37,122 bases of DNA from Acidobacteriota bacterium (GCA_027622905.1 JAQBVV010000017.1:1-37122), one strand, 5' to 3'. Positions 23,687 through 32,965 are shown, counted from the stretch's first letter. Notes: generated by a model not told the origin, from the letters alone. Program-made: numbers and translations.

Positions 23687-24328
23687 GTGTCTCCCGTGAC
23701 CGGTCAACCCGTCGATTACGCTGCAGCTCGTCGGACGCTGGCTCGCCGTGATCCGATCCTCCGCGACCTGATCCGGCGCAACGGAGCGTGCGGCCTGGCG
23801 GCCTCGCGGCGGACCGATCCGTTCCAGGCTCTGGTACACGCCATCATTTCGCAGCAGTTGTCGACCCGGGCGGCCGCGACGATCGCGTCACGGGTCGACG
23901 CGCTACTTGGCGGCGTGCCGGCCCCGGCGGCGCTTGCCGAGGTATCGGACGTGCAACTGCGTGGCGCGGGTCTCAGCGGTCAGAAGATCAGCTATCTGAG
24001 AGCGCTCAGCGCGCACGTCACCGATGGGTCGCTGGTGCTCGGCGCGCTCGATGCGATGCCCGACGAGGCGGTGATCGAGGCGCTGACGCAGGTCAAGGGC
24101 ATCGGCCGATGGACGGCCGAGATGTTTCTCATGTTCCGCCTGCATCGGCCCGACGTGCTGCCCGTCGGCGACCTCGGCATCAACAAGGCCGTGCAGCGTG
24201 CCTATCGGCTTCGCGCCGCTCCGTCGCCGACCAGACTGTTACGCCTCGGCGAAGCGTGGCGCCCGTACCGATCCGTGGCCTGCTGGTATCTGTGGGCCAG
24301 TCTTTCCAATGTTCTAGCCCAGGAGTGA
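23687..24328 (+). CDS. DNA-3-methyladenine glycosylase II (AlkA family)
   Basis: Excises alkylated purines in base-excision repair. 213 residues, the compact HhH-GPD form without the N-terminal E. coli AlkA domain. Seen: PFQALVHAIISQQLSTRAAATIASR, the helix-hairpin-helix VKGIGRWTAEMFLMF, and LPVGDLGINKAV containing the catalytic Asp. Start GTG 23687 follows TAAAAT (23673-23678) by only eight bases, so a nearly leaderless message is possible. Three bases separate its stop from the M16 peptidase gene. Confidence 0.9.
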   Translation: MSPVTGQPVDYAAARRTLARRDPILRDLIRRNGACGLAASRRTDPFQALVHAIISQQLSTRAAATIASRVDALLGGVPAPAALAEVSDVQLRGAGLSGQKISYLRALSAHVTDGSLVLGALDAMPDEAVIEALTQVKGIGRWTAEMFLMFRLHRPDVLPVGDLGINKAVQRAYRLRAAPSPTRLLRLGEAWRPYRSVACWYLWASLSNVLAQE

Positions 24329-24331
24329 TTC

Positions 24332-27181
24332 ATGTCTCGACGTGCATCGATCCGTCTGCTCGTCACCGTCGTTGCCGCCGGAGCACTTGCCATGGTGAGT
24401 GTCACGACGCCGGGGGCGCAGGGGCCATCATCGATGACTGATATTCCTCGCCTGGCGTTCGAGAAATACACGTTGCCCAACGGCCTGGAGGTGATCCTGA
24501 GCCAGAACCGGCGACTACCCATGGTGGCCGTCAATCTCTGGTATCACGTGGGCCCGGTCAACGAAGAGCCGGGGCGTACCGGCTTCGCCCATCTGTTCGA
24601 GCACATGATGTTCCAGAGTTCGAAGCATGTGCCGGAGGATTCCCACATCCGTCTGCTGGAATCGGCGGGTGCGAGCGACCTCAACGGGACAACGAGCCAG
24701 GATCGCACCAACTACTTCGAGACAGTGCCGGCCAACCAGCTCGAGCTGGCGTTGTGGCTCGAGTCCGACCGGATGGGTTACCTGCTCGAGAAGGTTGACC
24801 AGGCGGCACTGTCGAACCAACAGGATGTCGTGCGCAACGAGCGTCGCCAGAGCGTCGAGAATCGCCCGTACGGACTTGCCCAGGAAGCACTCGTGCAGAC
24901 GCTGTTTCCCGAGGGGCATCCCTACTACGGTGACGTCATCGGATCGCACGAGGACATCCAGGCAGTGAAGCTGGAGGACGTGAACCGTTTCTTCCGTCAG
25001 TTCTACGCGCCGAACAACGCCAGTCTCGCCATCGTCGGAGACTTCGCACCTGCGGAGGCGAAGGCCCTGGTGGACAGGTATTTCGGCACGCTCAAGCGTG
25101 GTCCGGCCGTCCCGGCCGTCGAGGTGGAGACGCCGCCGATCGCGGCCGAGCGCCGGCGCGTCGTGACCGCGCGCGTGGAGCTTCCGCGGGTCTACATGGC
25201 ATGGTTGTCGCCACCCATCTTCGAGCCCGGCGACGCCGATGCCGACATTGTGAGCAGTATTCTCGGGCAGGGACGGTCGAGCCGTCTCTACCGGGCGCTC
25301 GTGTACGAGAAACAGATCGCACAGGACGTCTCTGCGTATCAGCAGTCACTCACCCTCGGGTCGGTGTTCCAGATCGAGGCGACCGCGCGCCCCGGACACA
25401 CCGCCGAGGAACTGGAGCGCGCGATCGAGGAAGAAATTGCCGCGCTGAGGATGGAGCCGCCTGCGCTCGGTGAGGTTCAGCGATCGCGCAATACCATCGA
25501 GACGAGGATCATCGGCGGACTGGAGCGCCTGGGCGGGTTCGGCGGCGTGGCCGACCGGCTGAACTCGTACAACCACTATCTGGGGACGCCGGACTATCTC
25601 GACAAGGATATCCAGCGCTATCGGGCTGTCACGCCAGCGTCGGCGCAGGCGTTCGTGCGGCGGTACCTGACGCCGAACAGCAGGGTCGTGCTGTACGCGG
25701 TGCCAGGGGAGCCGGAGGCAGCGCAGGGCCCGAGCCCCGCTCAATCGCCGTCCGAGGCCCCGCTCGCCGCCGCGGCGGAGGCCGATGGCGAGGGCATGTC
25801 AATCAACGACGACGAGCCCTGGCGCTACGAGATGCCGCAGCCCGGCCCCGCGAGACTCGTCGAGCTGGCAACCCCTGAGTCGGTCACGCTGCCCAACGGA
25901 CTCACGCTCCTGCTCAACGAGCGGGGCGGTGTACCGATGGTCGCCGCCAATCTCGTGATCAGAACCGGCAGCGACGCGAACCCCCTCGACAAGGTTGGTC
26001 TGGCCAGCTTCGTGGGCGAAATGCTCGATGAAGGGACGACCACGCGCGGCCCACTGGAGATCGCGGACGAAGTGGCCGGCCTTGGCGCGACGCTGACGAC
26101 AGGCAGCACCATGGACGCGACGACGGTCCGTTCGCGGTCGCTGCTGAAGAACTTCGAGGCCACGCTGGGCCTGATGGCCGACGTCGTGCTCCGGCCATCG
26201 TTTCCAGCAGCGGAGGTGGAGCGGCAGCGCACGAGCCGTCTTGGCGACCTCGTCCAGGGGCGTGACAACCCTGGCCAGGTGGCTGCCGAGGTCATGGCCT
26301 CCGCGCTGTACGGCCCTCGTCACCCCTACGGCTACACGGAGATCGGAACCGAATCGTCTCTGCGCGGACTGACGCGCGACGACATGGTCGCGTTCTGGCA
26401 GCGCCACTTCGTGCCCGGCAACGCCGCGCTGGTTGTCGCGGGTGATATCTCGATGGCCGAACTTCGCGTACTGGCCGACAAGGCTTTCGGTACCTGGGAG
26501 GGCGAGGCACAAGCGCCGGTCACGCTTGGGGCCCCAAAGACCACCACGGCGCGCGTGATCATCGTGGACAAACCCGGCGCGCCGCAAACGCAACTGCGGC
26601 TTGCTGGTATCGGTGCGGCTCGGTCCTCGCCGGATTTCCGTGCGCTGCAGGTGATGAACATGGCGCTGGGCGGGCTCTTTTCCAGCCGCATCAACATGAA
26701 CCTGCGTGAGGAGCACGGATACAGTTACGGGGCGTACTCGGCTTTTGTGTTTCGTCGCGGGGCCGGGCCGTTCGTTGCCGCGGCTGGGGTTCGCACGGAC
26801 GCCACCGCCCTGTCGGTCACCGAAGTACTCAGCGAGGTTGCGGGGATGGTGGCCGCGCCGATGACCGCGGAGGAACTGCAGAAGGCCAAGGACGCGATGG
26901 TCAACTCGTTGCCCGGCGCGTTTGAAACGAGTCTGGATGCGGCCAACAGTTTTTCGAACATCTTCGTCTACGACCTTGGTCTCGACTACTACGCCCGGTA
27001 CGCCGGCCAGGTGAATGCGGTGACCGCCGTGCAGGCGCTCGACGTTGCCCGACGGTATCTGGTGCTCCGCGACCTGGTGGTCATCGCGGTAGGCGACCGA
27101 AGCGCCATCGAGGCGGATCTCCTGGCGTTGGATCTGGGTGAGGTCCAGTTTCGTGACGCACAAGGAGGGCAGCTCGAATGA
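24332..27181 (+). CDS. M16 family zinc metallopeptidase, two fused pitrilysin halves
   Basis: 949 residues. Seen: a signal peptide (about residues 1-30), then the active half with HLFEH (His87, Glu90, His91), the inverted zinc motif of M16, and VVRNERRQSVENRPYG holding the distal Glu ligand. A second homologous half follows a Pro/Ala/Glu-rich linker (near residues 470-495). That half lacks the zinc motif (VGEMLDEG at the equivalent place) and carries the EEHGYSYGAYS Arg/Tyr-type substrate region. Periplasmic or surface processing of small proteins is likely. ATG 24332 has AGGAG ahead of it, inside the alkA end. Confidence 0.93.
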   Translation: MSRRASIRLLVTVVAAGALAMVSVTTPGAQGPSSMTDIPRLAFEKYTLPNGLEVILSQNRRLPMVAVNLWYHVGPVNEEPGRTGFAHLFEHMMFQSSKHVPEDSHIRLLESAGASDLNGTTSQDRTNYFETVPANQLELALWLESDRMGYLLEKVDQAALSNQQDVVRNERRQSVENRPYGLAQEALVQTLFPEGHPYYGDVIGSHEDIQAVKLEDVNRFFRQFYAPNNASLAIVGDFAPAEAKALVDRYFGTLKRGPAVPAVEVETPPIAAERRRVVTARVELPRVYMAWLSPPIFEPGDADADIVSSILGQGRSSRLYRALVYEKQIAQDVSAYQQSLTLGSVFQIEATARPGHTAEELERAIEEEIAALRMEPPALGEVQRSRNTIETRIIGGLERLGGFGGVADRLNSYNHYLGTPDYLDKDIQRYRAVTPASAQAFVRRYLTPNSRVVLYAVPGEPEAAQGPSPAQSPSEAPLAAAAEADGEGMSINDDEPWRYEMPQPGPARLVELATPESVTLPNGLTLLLNERGGVPMVAANLVIRTGSDANPLDKVGLASFVGEMLDEGTTTRGPLEIADEVAGLGATLTTGSTMDATTVRSRSLLKNFEATLGLMADVVLRPSFPAAEVERQRTSRLGDLVQGRDNPGQVAAEVMASALYGPRHPYGYTEIGTESSLRGLTRDDMVAFWQRHFVPGNAALVVAGDISMAELRVLADKAFGTWEGEAQAPVTLGAPKTTTARVIIVDKPGAPQTQLRLAGIGAARSSPDFRALQVMNMALGGLFSSRINMNLREEHGYSYGAYSAFVFRRGAGPFVAAAGVRTDATALSVTEVLSEVAGMVAAPMTAEELQKAKDAMVNSLPGAFETSLDAANSFSNIFVYDLGLDYYARYAGQVNAVTAVQALDVARRYLVLRDLVVIAVGDRSAIEADLLALDLGEVQFRDAQGGQLE

Positions 27182-27280
27182 GTTCGACACTCTGTCGAGA
27201 GCACCCGTGGCGTGCCGTGGTCGCGACGTGGTGGAGTTCACCCGCCGGAGTTGTGTAAAATCGGACTGGAACAGTCGGAT

Positions 27281-28228
27281 ATGTCAGCCGTTACCCTTGG
27301 GCTCCCCCGAGCCTCCCCGTCCATCGTCGATCTGATCGGCAGTACGCCGCTCATCAGGCTGTCGAGTTTCGAGACAGGCCTTCGCAACGTCGAGTTGTGG
27401 GCGAAGGCCGAGTGGAGGAACCCCGGCGGATCGGTGAAAGACCGGCCGGCCGCCAGGATGATTCTCGAGGGAGAGCAGTCGGGCGCGCTGACGCGCGACA
27501 CGATCCTGCTGGATGCGACGTCGGGCAATACCGGAATTGCCTACGCGATGATCGGCGCCGCGCGAGGGCACCGCGTGCGCCTGTGCGTGCCGAGCAATGT
27601 CACGCCGGAACGCAAACGTATTCTCCGCGCGTTCGGCGCGGATGTCGTATTTACCGATCCGATGGAGGGATCGGATGGTGCGATCGTTCGGGCCAAGGCC
27701 ATGTACGAAGCGGAACCCAGCGTGTACTTCTATCCCGATCAGTACAACAATGACGGCAACTGGCGATCGCACTACGACACGACGGCGCCGGAAGTCTTCG
27801 AGCAGACGAACGGACGGGTGACCCACTTCGTGGCTGGGCTGGGCACCAGCGGCACGTTCGTCGGCACGGGCCGCCGGCTGCGCGAGTTCAAGGCCTCGAT
27901 TCGTCTGATTTCTGTTCAGCCTGATTCGCCGCTCCACGGACTGGAGGGGTTGAAGCACATGGAAACCGCGATCGTGCCAGGAATCTACGATCCGACGCTG
28001 GCCGACGAGGATATAGGCGTAGGCACCGAGGAGGCGTTCGAGCTGACGCGCGAGCTTGCCCACCAGGGGCTGTTCGTCGGAATTTCGAGCGGGGCGAATC
28101 TGGCCGGTGCGCTACGCGTGGCGCGAGAGGCGTCCGATGCGGTCATCGTCGTGGTGTTCTGTGATGGCGGCGAGAAGTACCTGTCGGAGCGTTTCTGGGA
28201 CGAGTCGGCAGACGGAGGCCGTCAGTGA
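27281..28228 (+). CDS. cysM: Cysteine synthase, CysM-type
   Basis: PLP enzyme of 315 residues that adds sulfide or a thiocarboxylate to an activated serine. Seen: Lys53 for PLP in NPGGSVKDRPAARM, TSGNTGIAYAMIG phosphate/asparagine loop, GLGTSGTFVGTGRRLRE, and ISSGANLAGAL. The neighbouring mec and cysO-moeB genes point to the CysO-dependent, O-phosphoserine route known from mycobacterial CysM, rather than free sulfide with O-acetylserine. Start ATG 27281; an open frame to 27212 adds an unsupported stretch. The stop overlaps the next start (GTGA). Confidence 0.9.
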   Translation: MSAVTLGLPRASPSIVDLIGSTPLIRLSSFETGLRNVELWAKAEWRNPGGSVKDRPAARMILEGEQSGALTRDTILLDATSGNTGIAYAMIGAARGHRVRLCVPSNVTPERKRILRAFGADVVFTDPMEGSDGAIVRAKAMYEAEPSVYFYPDQYNNDGNWRSHYDTTAPEVFEQTNGRVTHFVAGLGTSGTFVGTGRRLREFKASIRLISVQPDSPLHGLEGLKHMETAIVPGIYDPTLADEDIGVGTEEAFELTRELAHQGLFVGISSGANLAGALRVAREASDAVIVVVFCDGGEKYLSERFWDESADGGRQ

Positions 28229-28677
28229 CGACGTTGACACTTCGACCGGGCGTCGACGGCGCCATCCGGGCACATGGCGCGGAGACGTATCCTGATGAGT
28301 GCTGCGGGGCGCTGATCGGGCGGGACGGCGTGGTCACCGACACGTACGCGTTGCCGAATATGACCGAAGAGGGTCCCCGGCGGCGGTTTCGCGTGCGGCC
28401 GGACGATTACCGTGATGCCGAGCGCCGGGCCGCCGACGGCGGGGCTGAACTGCTCGGGTTTTATCACTCGCACCCAGATCATCCGGCGCGACCGTCGCAG
28501 TACGACCTCGATCACGCATGGCCGTATTTTTCGTACATCATCGTTTCAGTCCGCGGGGGCGCTCCTGAAGACATGACGTCGTGGCGTCTGAAGGACGACC
28601 GTTCCGCTTTCGACCAGGAAGACCTGACCAATGCCGAACACGATTCACATCCCGACTCCTCTTCGCCCCTTCACTGA
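28225..28677 (+). CDS. mec: JAMM (M67) metallopeptidase, Mec-like
   Basis: 150 residues. Seen: Glu25 (PDECCG) and HSHPDHPARPSQYDLDHA, i.e. the JAMM set E / H-x-H-x7-S-x2-D with His81, His83, Ser91 and Asp94. In mycobacteria the homologue frees cysteine from the CysO-cysteine adduct. Here it starts at GTG 28225 over the cysM stop, and its end overlaps the next gene by 47 bases. It may also cut the internal Gly-Gly of the fused CysO carrier next door; that is inference. Confidence 0.85.
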   Translation: MTTLTLRPGVDGAIRAHGAETYPDECCGALIGRDGVVTDTYALPNMTEEGPRRRFRVRPDDYRDAERRAADGGAELLGFYHSHPDHPARPSQYDLDHAWPYFSYIIVSVRGGAPEDMTSWRLKDDRSAFDQEDLTNAEHDSHPDSSSPLH

Positions 28678-30121
28678 CAAGAAGGAGTCAGTTGAGGTCA
28701 CTGGCAACACCGTTGGTGAGCTGCTCACCGATCTGACCACGCGTCACGACGGACTCAAGAAGCACCTCTATGCCGATGACGGCCGACTGCGGAACTTCGT
28801 CAACGTGTATTTGAACGACGAAGACATCCGGTACCTGGAGCGCGAGGCGACGCCGGTCAAGCCTGGCGACGAACTCAGCATCGTGCCGTCGGTGGCCGGC
28901 GGGGCGCCGGTGACCGCGGCGCCCGCCTCCGCGGAAGCTACGGCGGGCAAGGGCGCGGAGTCGCTCCCCGAGCTGTCGCAGGAGGAAATTCAGCGATACA
29001 GCCGCCACCTGATCATGCCGGAGGTTGGCATGGATGGGCAGCGGAAGCTGAAAGCCTCCAGCGTGCTCTGCATCGGTGCCGGAGGGCTCGGGTCTCCTGC
29101 GGCGATGTACCTGGCGGCTGCCGGCGTCGGGCGCATCGGCATCGTCGATTTCGACGTCGTGGACTTCAGCAACCTGCAGAGGCAGCTGCTGCACGGGACG
29201 CCGGACGTCGGCCGCTCGAAGCTGGAGTCGGCCAAGGATCGCTTGCGTGCGCTCAATCCGCATGTCGAGGTTGATACGTACGAAACGCTCCTGTCGTCGG
29301 AGAACGCGCTGGATCTGTTCGCGCCCTACGACGTGATTCTTGACGGCACGGACAACTTCCCGACGCGGTATCTGGTGAACGACGCGTGCGTCATCAGCGG
29401 CAAGCCCAATGCGTACGGCAGCATCTTTCGATTCGAGGGCCAGGCGTCGGTGTTTGGCGTCAAGGGCGGCCCCTGCTATCGCTGCCTCTATCCCGAACCA
29501 CCGCCGCCAGGGCTCGTGCCCAGTTGCGCGGAGGGCGGCGTGTTCGGTGTGTTGCCGGGCATCATCGGGGTGATCCAGGCGACGGAGACCATCAAGCTGA
29601 TGCTCGGCGTCGGCGAGCCCCTCGTCGGTCGGTTTTTGATTTACGACGCACTGAAGATGCGGTTCCGCGAGCTGAAGTTGCGGAAGGATCCCGAATGCCC
29701 GGTGTGCGGCACGAATCCGACGGTGACCAAGTTGATCGACTACGAGCAGTTCTGCGGCATCCGGCCTGAGCCAGCGGCACAGCCGGCAGGCGCGGTCGCC
29801 AACGAGTGGGACACGACGCCTGTCGAGTTGAAGCGACGGATGGACGCTGGCGACGATGTGGTCATCCTGGACGTGCGGGAGCCGAACGAGTATCAGATCA
29901 ACCGCGTGGAGGGATCGACGCTGATTCCGCTCGGCGAATTGCCGAGGCGCTATCAGGAACTGGACCCGGAGCGCGAGATGGTGGTCATGTGCAAGATGGG
30001 CGGCCGAAGCGCCAAGGCCGTGGACTATCTGCGTTCGGTCGGATTTACGAAGATCAAGAACCTGCGGGGCGGAGTGCTCGAGTGGATCGACACCGTCGAT
30101 CCGAGCCAGCCGAAGTACTAG
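28631..30121 (+). CDS. CysO (ubiquitin-like sulfur carrier) - MoeB/ThiF adenylyltransferase - rhodanese fusion
   Basis: 496 residues. Residues 1-91 are a CysO/MoaD-type beta-grasp carrier ending IVPSVAGG (Gly90-Gly91). A linker (PVTAAPAS...) then leads to the E1-like domain from about 110: GAGGLGSPAAMYLAAAG nucleotide loop, LDGTDNFPTRYLVND, PSCAEGGVFGVLPG, and zinc pairs CYRC and CPVC. The C-terminal rhodanese (about 385-495) has Cys454 in MCKMGGRSAKA. The protein would adenylate the carrier C-terminus and pass sulfur to it as a thiocarboxylate, as MoeZ does for CysO in mycobacteria. In this fusion the Gly-Gly is internal and must be exposed by cleavage, or work through a separate copy. Confidence 0.92.
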   Translation: MPNTIHIPTPLRPFTDKKESVEVTGNTVGELLTDLTTRHDGLKKHLYADDGRLRNFVNVYLNDEDIRYLEREATPVKPGDELSIVPSVAGGAPVTAAPASAEATAGKGAESLPELSQEEIQRYSRHLIMPEVGMDGQRKLKASSVLCIGAGGLGSPAAMYLAAAGVGRIGIVDFDVVDFSNLQRQLLHGTPDVGRSKLESAKDRLRALNPHVEVDTYETLLSSENALDLFAPYDVILDGTDNFPTRYLVNDACVISGKPNAYGSIFRFEGQASVFGVKGGPCYRCLYPEPPPPGLVPSCAEGGVFGVLPGIIGVIQATETIKLMLGVGEPLVGRFLIYDALKMRFRELKLRKDPECPVCGTNPTVTKLIDYEQFCGIRPEPAAQPAGAVANEWDTTPVELKRRMDAGDDVVILDVREPNEYQINRVEGSTLIPLGELPRRYQELDPEREMVVMCKMGGRSAKAVDYLRSVGFTKIKNLRGGVLEWIDTVDPSQPKY

Positions 30122-30167
30122 CGAGGCGGCGCCTCAGACCGCCGAGCATGTGGCGCCGCCTCGCTAG
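30118..30167 (+). terminator. Strong hairpin after the CysO-MoeB-rhodanese gene
   Basis: Perfect 16-bp stem CTAGCGAGGCGGCGCC (30118-30133) pairing with 30152-30167, loop of 18 bases, overlapping the stop codon. It is followed by an AT-rich tract rather than a T-run, so it is a candidate terminator or processing site. Confidence 0.55.
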
Positions 30168-30337
30168 AAGCAGTATTTATTTGCCCCGCTCTGCGGGGCG
30201 AGAAAACTTGACTCAACTGGTTGGAATTTCCGGAGGTCAAGTTTTCTAGCGAGGCTCCGCCTTGTCAGTACCAGTGCTGGCTGGCCCCGCCTTCGGCGGC
30301 GCTCACCCGGCGGCGCCCAGTGGAACGCCGACCAATG

Positions 30338-30367
30338 TTGACGGAATTCGCCAATGCCGCATAAAAT
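30338..30367 (+). promoter_or_regulatory. Candidate sigma70 promoter of the isc operon
   Basis: TTGACG (30338-30343), 18-base spacer, TAAAAT (30362-30367). The predicted start is near 30374, giving a leader of about 60 bases before iscR, which has GGAGAGTAAGGC ahead of its ATG. Confidence 0.65.
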
Positions 30368-30388
30368 ACGACAATTGAAGTCGGGTTT
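30364..30388. promoter_or_regulatory. IscR-type operator overlapping the isc promoter
   Basis: Contains CGAC-N7-GTCG (30369-30383), the GAC-N7-GTC core spacing of the E. coli type 1 IscR site, with A/T-rich flanks. It covers the -10 element and the predicted start, the position expected for IscR autorepression when the regulator carries its Fe-S cluster. Confidence 0.55.
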
Positions 30389-30431
30389 TGTGCGGGATGG
30401 CCATGGGCACCCTCAGCCCGGAGAGTAAGGC

Positions 30432-30884
30432 ATGTTGCGATTATCCAAGAAGGCCGACTACGCGCTGATGGCCGTGAGGCATCTGGCCCTGCCGGATGGA
30501 CCCTCGTCGACGAGCGCGCGGGAGATCGCCGAGCAGTACGACATTCCGCTCGAGCTGATGGCGAAGGTGCTGCAGCGGCTCGTGCGAGCCGGCTTGCTGA
30601 ATTCGACGCAGGGGACACGGGGCGGCTACACGCTGAGCCGGCTGCCGGCGGCAATCAGTGTGGCCGACGTGATTCAGGCGATTGACGGGCCGTTCATGGT
30701 GACGGCCTGTTCAACGGACAACCACGACTGTGAGCAGTACAGCAAGTGCAGCATTCGCGATCCGTTGTGGCAGATCAGAGAGCGCATTGCAGCGACGTTG
30801 GACACGGTAACCATTGCCGAGATGGCGGCAACGAGTAATGCGGTGCAGGCGCCGGCGGCGCCCGCCGCGGTGATAACACGATGA
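30432..30884 (+). CDS. iscR: Rrf2-family Fe-S cluster regulator (IscR)
   Basis: 150 residues. Seen: Rrf2 winged helix ([16 protein letters not shown], recognition helix region [33 protein letters not shown]), and a cluster-binding loop [14 protein letters not shown], three cysteines in C-x6-C-x5-C spacing close to the IscR pattern. The C-terminus is Ala/Val-rich and disordered. It heads iscSUA-hscBA-fdx-iscX, so it is the operon regulator. The ATG has a good ribosome site (GGAGAG). Its stop overlaps the iscS start (ATGA). Confidence 0.92.
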   Translation: MLRLSKKADYALMAVRHLALPDGPSSTSAREIAEQYDIPLELMAKVLQRLVRAGLLNSTQGTRGGYTLSRLPAAISVADVIQAIDGPFMVTACSTDNHDCEQYSKCSIRDPLWQIRERIAATLDTVTIAEMAATSNAVQAPAAPAAVITR

Positions 30885-32095
30885 AGCTACCGATTTACAT
30901 GGACTATCACGCCACGACTCCCGTGGATCCACGGGTACTCGAGGCCATGCTGCCCTACTTCACGGACAACTTTGGCAATTCGGCGAGCCGCAATCACGCC
31001 TTCGGGTGGGTGGCGGAAGAGGCGGTGGACAAGGGGCGCAAGCAGGTAGCGGATCTGATCGGCGCCAAGCCGAAGGAGGTCATTTTCACCAGCGGCGCAA
31101 CCGAATCCAACAATCTGGCCATCAAGGGCGTTGCCGAGATGTACCGCGAGAAGGGCAACCACGTGATCACGTGCGTGACCGAGCACAAGGCGGTCATTGA
31201 CACGTGCAAGAAGCTCGAGAAGCAGGGAGGGCGCGTCACCTACCTGCCGGTCCAGAAGGACGGACGCATCGACCTCGACGAGCTGCGCGCGGCGATCACG
31301 GACAAGACGATCCTGATCACGATCATGACCGCCAACAACGAGATCGGCGTGCTTCAGCCGGTAGCCGAGATTGGTGCGATCGCCAAGGAGAAGGGGATTC
31401 TGTTTCATACCGACGCCGTGCAGGCGGTCGGCAAGGTGCCGTTCGACGTCAACGAGGTCAAGGCGGACCTGGTATCCCTGACGGCACACAAGATGTACGG
31501 CCCGAAGGGCGTCGGGGCGCTGTACGTGCGCCGCCGGAACCCGCGAGTGTTACTCGCCGAACAGATCAGCGGTGGCGGTCACGAGCGCGGCATGCGTTCA
31601 GGCACGCTGAACGTTCCCGGGATCGTGGGTCTGGGAAAGGCCGCGGAGATCTGCCAGACCGACATGGCCGCGGACACGGCGCGCCTGATGGCTCTGCGTG
31701 ATCGCTTGAGCGAGAAGTTTCATCAGAACCTCGACGAGATCTATATCAACGGCTCGATGGAGCACCGTCTGCCGCATAACCTGAACATCAGCTTCGCGTA
31801 TGTCGAGGGCGAGTCGTTGCTGATGGGTATCAACGATGTGGCCGTCTCATCCGGCTCCGCCTGCACGTCCGCGAGCCTGGAGCCGTCGTATGTGCTGAAG
31901 GCGCTCGGTGCGGGCGACGACCTGGCGCATTCCTCGATTCGGTTTGGGCTTGGCCGGTGGAGCACGGACGACGAGGTCGACTACGTCGTGGACAAGCTCA
32001 CGGACGTCGTGCGGCGCCTGCGCGAGATGTCGCCGTTGTACGAGATGGTGAAGGAAGGCGTCGACCTTTCGAAGATGCAGTGGATTGCCCACTAA
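30881..32095 (+). CDS. iscS: Cysteine desulfurase IscS
   Basis: PLP enzyme that takes sulfur from cysteine for Fe-S cluster and other sulfur pathways. 404 residues, matching the group I NifS/IscS length. Seen: [13 protein letters not shown] at the N-terminus, [21 protein letters not shown], Lys204 in [10 protein letters not shown] for PLP, and Cys328 in [14 protein letters not shown], the mobile-loop persulfide cysteine in the same position as in E. coli. It overlaps iscR by four bases. The extra cysteine supply upstream (cysM-mec-cysO) makes a logical partner. Confidence 0.97.
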   Translation: MKLPIYMDYHATTPVDPRVLEAMLPYFTDNFGNSASRNHAFGWVAEEAVDKGRKQVADLIGAKPKEVIFTSGATESNNLAIKGVAEMYREKGNHVITCVTEHKAVIDTCKKLEKQGGRVTYLPVQKDGRIDLDELRAAITDKTILITIMTANNEIGVLQPVAEIGAIAKEKGILFHTDAVQAVGKVPFDVNEVKADLVSLTAHKMYGPKGVGALYVRRRNPRVLLAEQISGGGHERGMRSGTLNVPGIVGLGKAAEICQTDMAADTARLMALRDRLSEKFHQNLDEIYINGSMEHRLPHNLNISFAYVEGESLLMGINDVAVSSGSACTSASLEPSYVLKALGAGDDLAHSSIRFGLGRWSTDDEVDYVVDKLTDVVRRLREMSPLYEMVKEGVDLSKMQWIAH

Positions 32096-32118
32096 GGATT
32101 CAGGGCTAGGAGAACCAG

Positions 32119-32550
32119 ATGGCTTACTCAGACAAGGTGATTGACCACTACGAGCATCCGCGTAACGTCGGATCGTTGCCGAAGAACGACGTGAATGTGG
32201 GTACCGGCCTGGTCGGCGCGCCGGAATGTGGCGACGTGATGAAACTCCAGGTGCAGATCAACCCGGAGACCGGCGTGATCGACGATGCGAAGTTCAAGAC
32301 GTTCGGCTGCGGGTCGGCGATTGCCAGCTCGAGCCTGGCGACCGAGTGGCTCAAGGGCAAGACCGTCGATCAGGCGCTGGCGATCAAGAACACGGACATC
32401 GTGACCGAGCTGGCGCTCCCGCCGGTCAAGATTCATTGTTCGGTGCTCGCTGAGGATGCGATCAAGGCGGCGATCGCCGACTACAAGAAGAAGCGCGAGG
32501 AGAACACGCCGGGCGACGCGGTTGGCGCACACGCCCAGCCGAGCGCCTGA
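32119..32550 (+). CDS. iscU: Fe-S cluster scaffold IscU
   Basis: 143 residues. Seen: Cys37 and Asp39 (PECGD), Cys64 (FGCGSAIASSS) and Cys107 in LPPVKIHC, the cluster ligands and the HscA-binding LPPVK motif (100-104). The C-terminal KKKREENTPGDAVGAHAQPSA tail is a little longer than E. coli IscU (128). ATG 32119 has AGGAG six bases upstream. It follows iscS by 23 bases. Confidence 0.97.
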   Translation: MAYSDKVIDHYEHPRNVGSLPKNDVNVGTGLVGAPECGDVMKLQVQINPETGVIDDAKFKTFGCGSAIASSSLATEWLKGKTVDQALAIKNTDIVTELALPPVKIHCSVLAEDAIKAAIADYKKKREENTPGDAVGAHAQPSA

Positions 32551-32611
32551 CGACTTCCACGATCCAGCGTTGGCGCGGGTGCCGGTCGCTGGAGCGTGGG
32601 CGGTGTTGAGG

Positions 32612-32938
32612 ATGATTGAGATCAGCGAGACAGCGGCCAAGAAAATTCGGTCGCTGATGGCCAAGCAGGGCATCAGCGACGGTGGTCTCCGCGTGGGCGT
32701 CAAGGGCGGAGGATGCTCTGGACTCAGCTATACGTTCGGGTGGGACCGGGAACCGCGGCTCGGCGACGAGGTGTTCGAAGGGCCGGACGGCGCCAAACTG
32801 TTCGTTGACCGCAAGAGCCTGCTGTTTCTCAAAGGCACGACACTCGACTACGACACTGCGCTGCTCACGCAGGGTTTTGTATTTCACAACCCGAACGCGA
32901 AACAGACGTGCGGCTGCGGCAGCTCCTTCGGCGCGTGA
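32612..32938 (+). CDS. iscA: Fe-S assembly A-type carrier IscA
   Basis: 108 residues from ATG 32612. Seen: Cys35 (GGGCSGLSY), Cys100 and Cys102 (TCGCGSSF), the three conserved cysteines of A-type carriers. The in-frame GTG at 32603 would add three residues and sits better behind GGAGCG, so the exact start is uncertain. Sixty-one bases separate it from iscU; the longer open frame back to 32456 overlaps iscU and is not needed. Confidence 0.95.
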   Translation: MIEISETAAKKIRSLMAKQGISDGGLRVGVKGGGCSGLSYTFGWDREPRLGDEVFEGPDGAKLFVDRKSLLFLKGTTLDYDTALLTQGFVFHNPNAKQTCGCGSSFGA

Positions 32939-32965
32939 CGCGCCGCGGGGAGCGCCCGCATATTC

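Larger units (their letters stand above)
30122..30431. other. Hairpin-rich intergenic region before the isc operon
   Basis: 310 bases without a gene. Beyond the hairpin at 30118 there are GCCCCGC-TCT-GCGGGGC (30183-30199), a 12-bp perfect pair AGAAAACTTGAC/GTCAAGTTTTCT (30201-30247), and CCGCC-TTC-GGCGG (30287-30299). The CTAGCGAGGC motif recurs at 30246. The iscR promoter and operator occupy 30338-30388. The arrangement suggests clustered repeats or a structured RNA. Confidence 0.6.
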
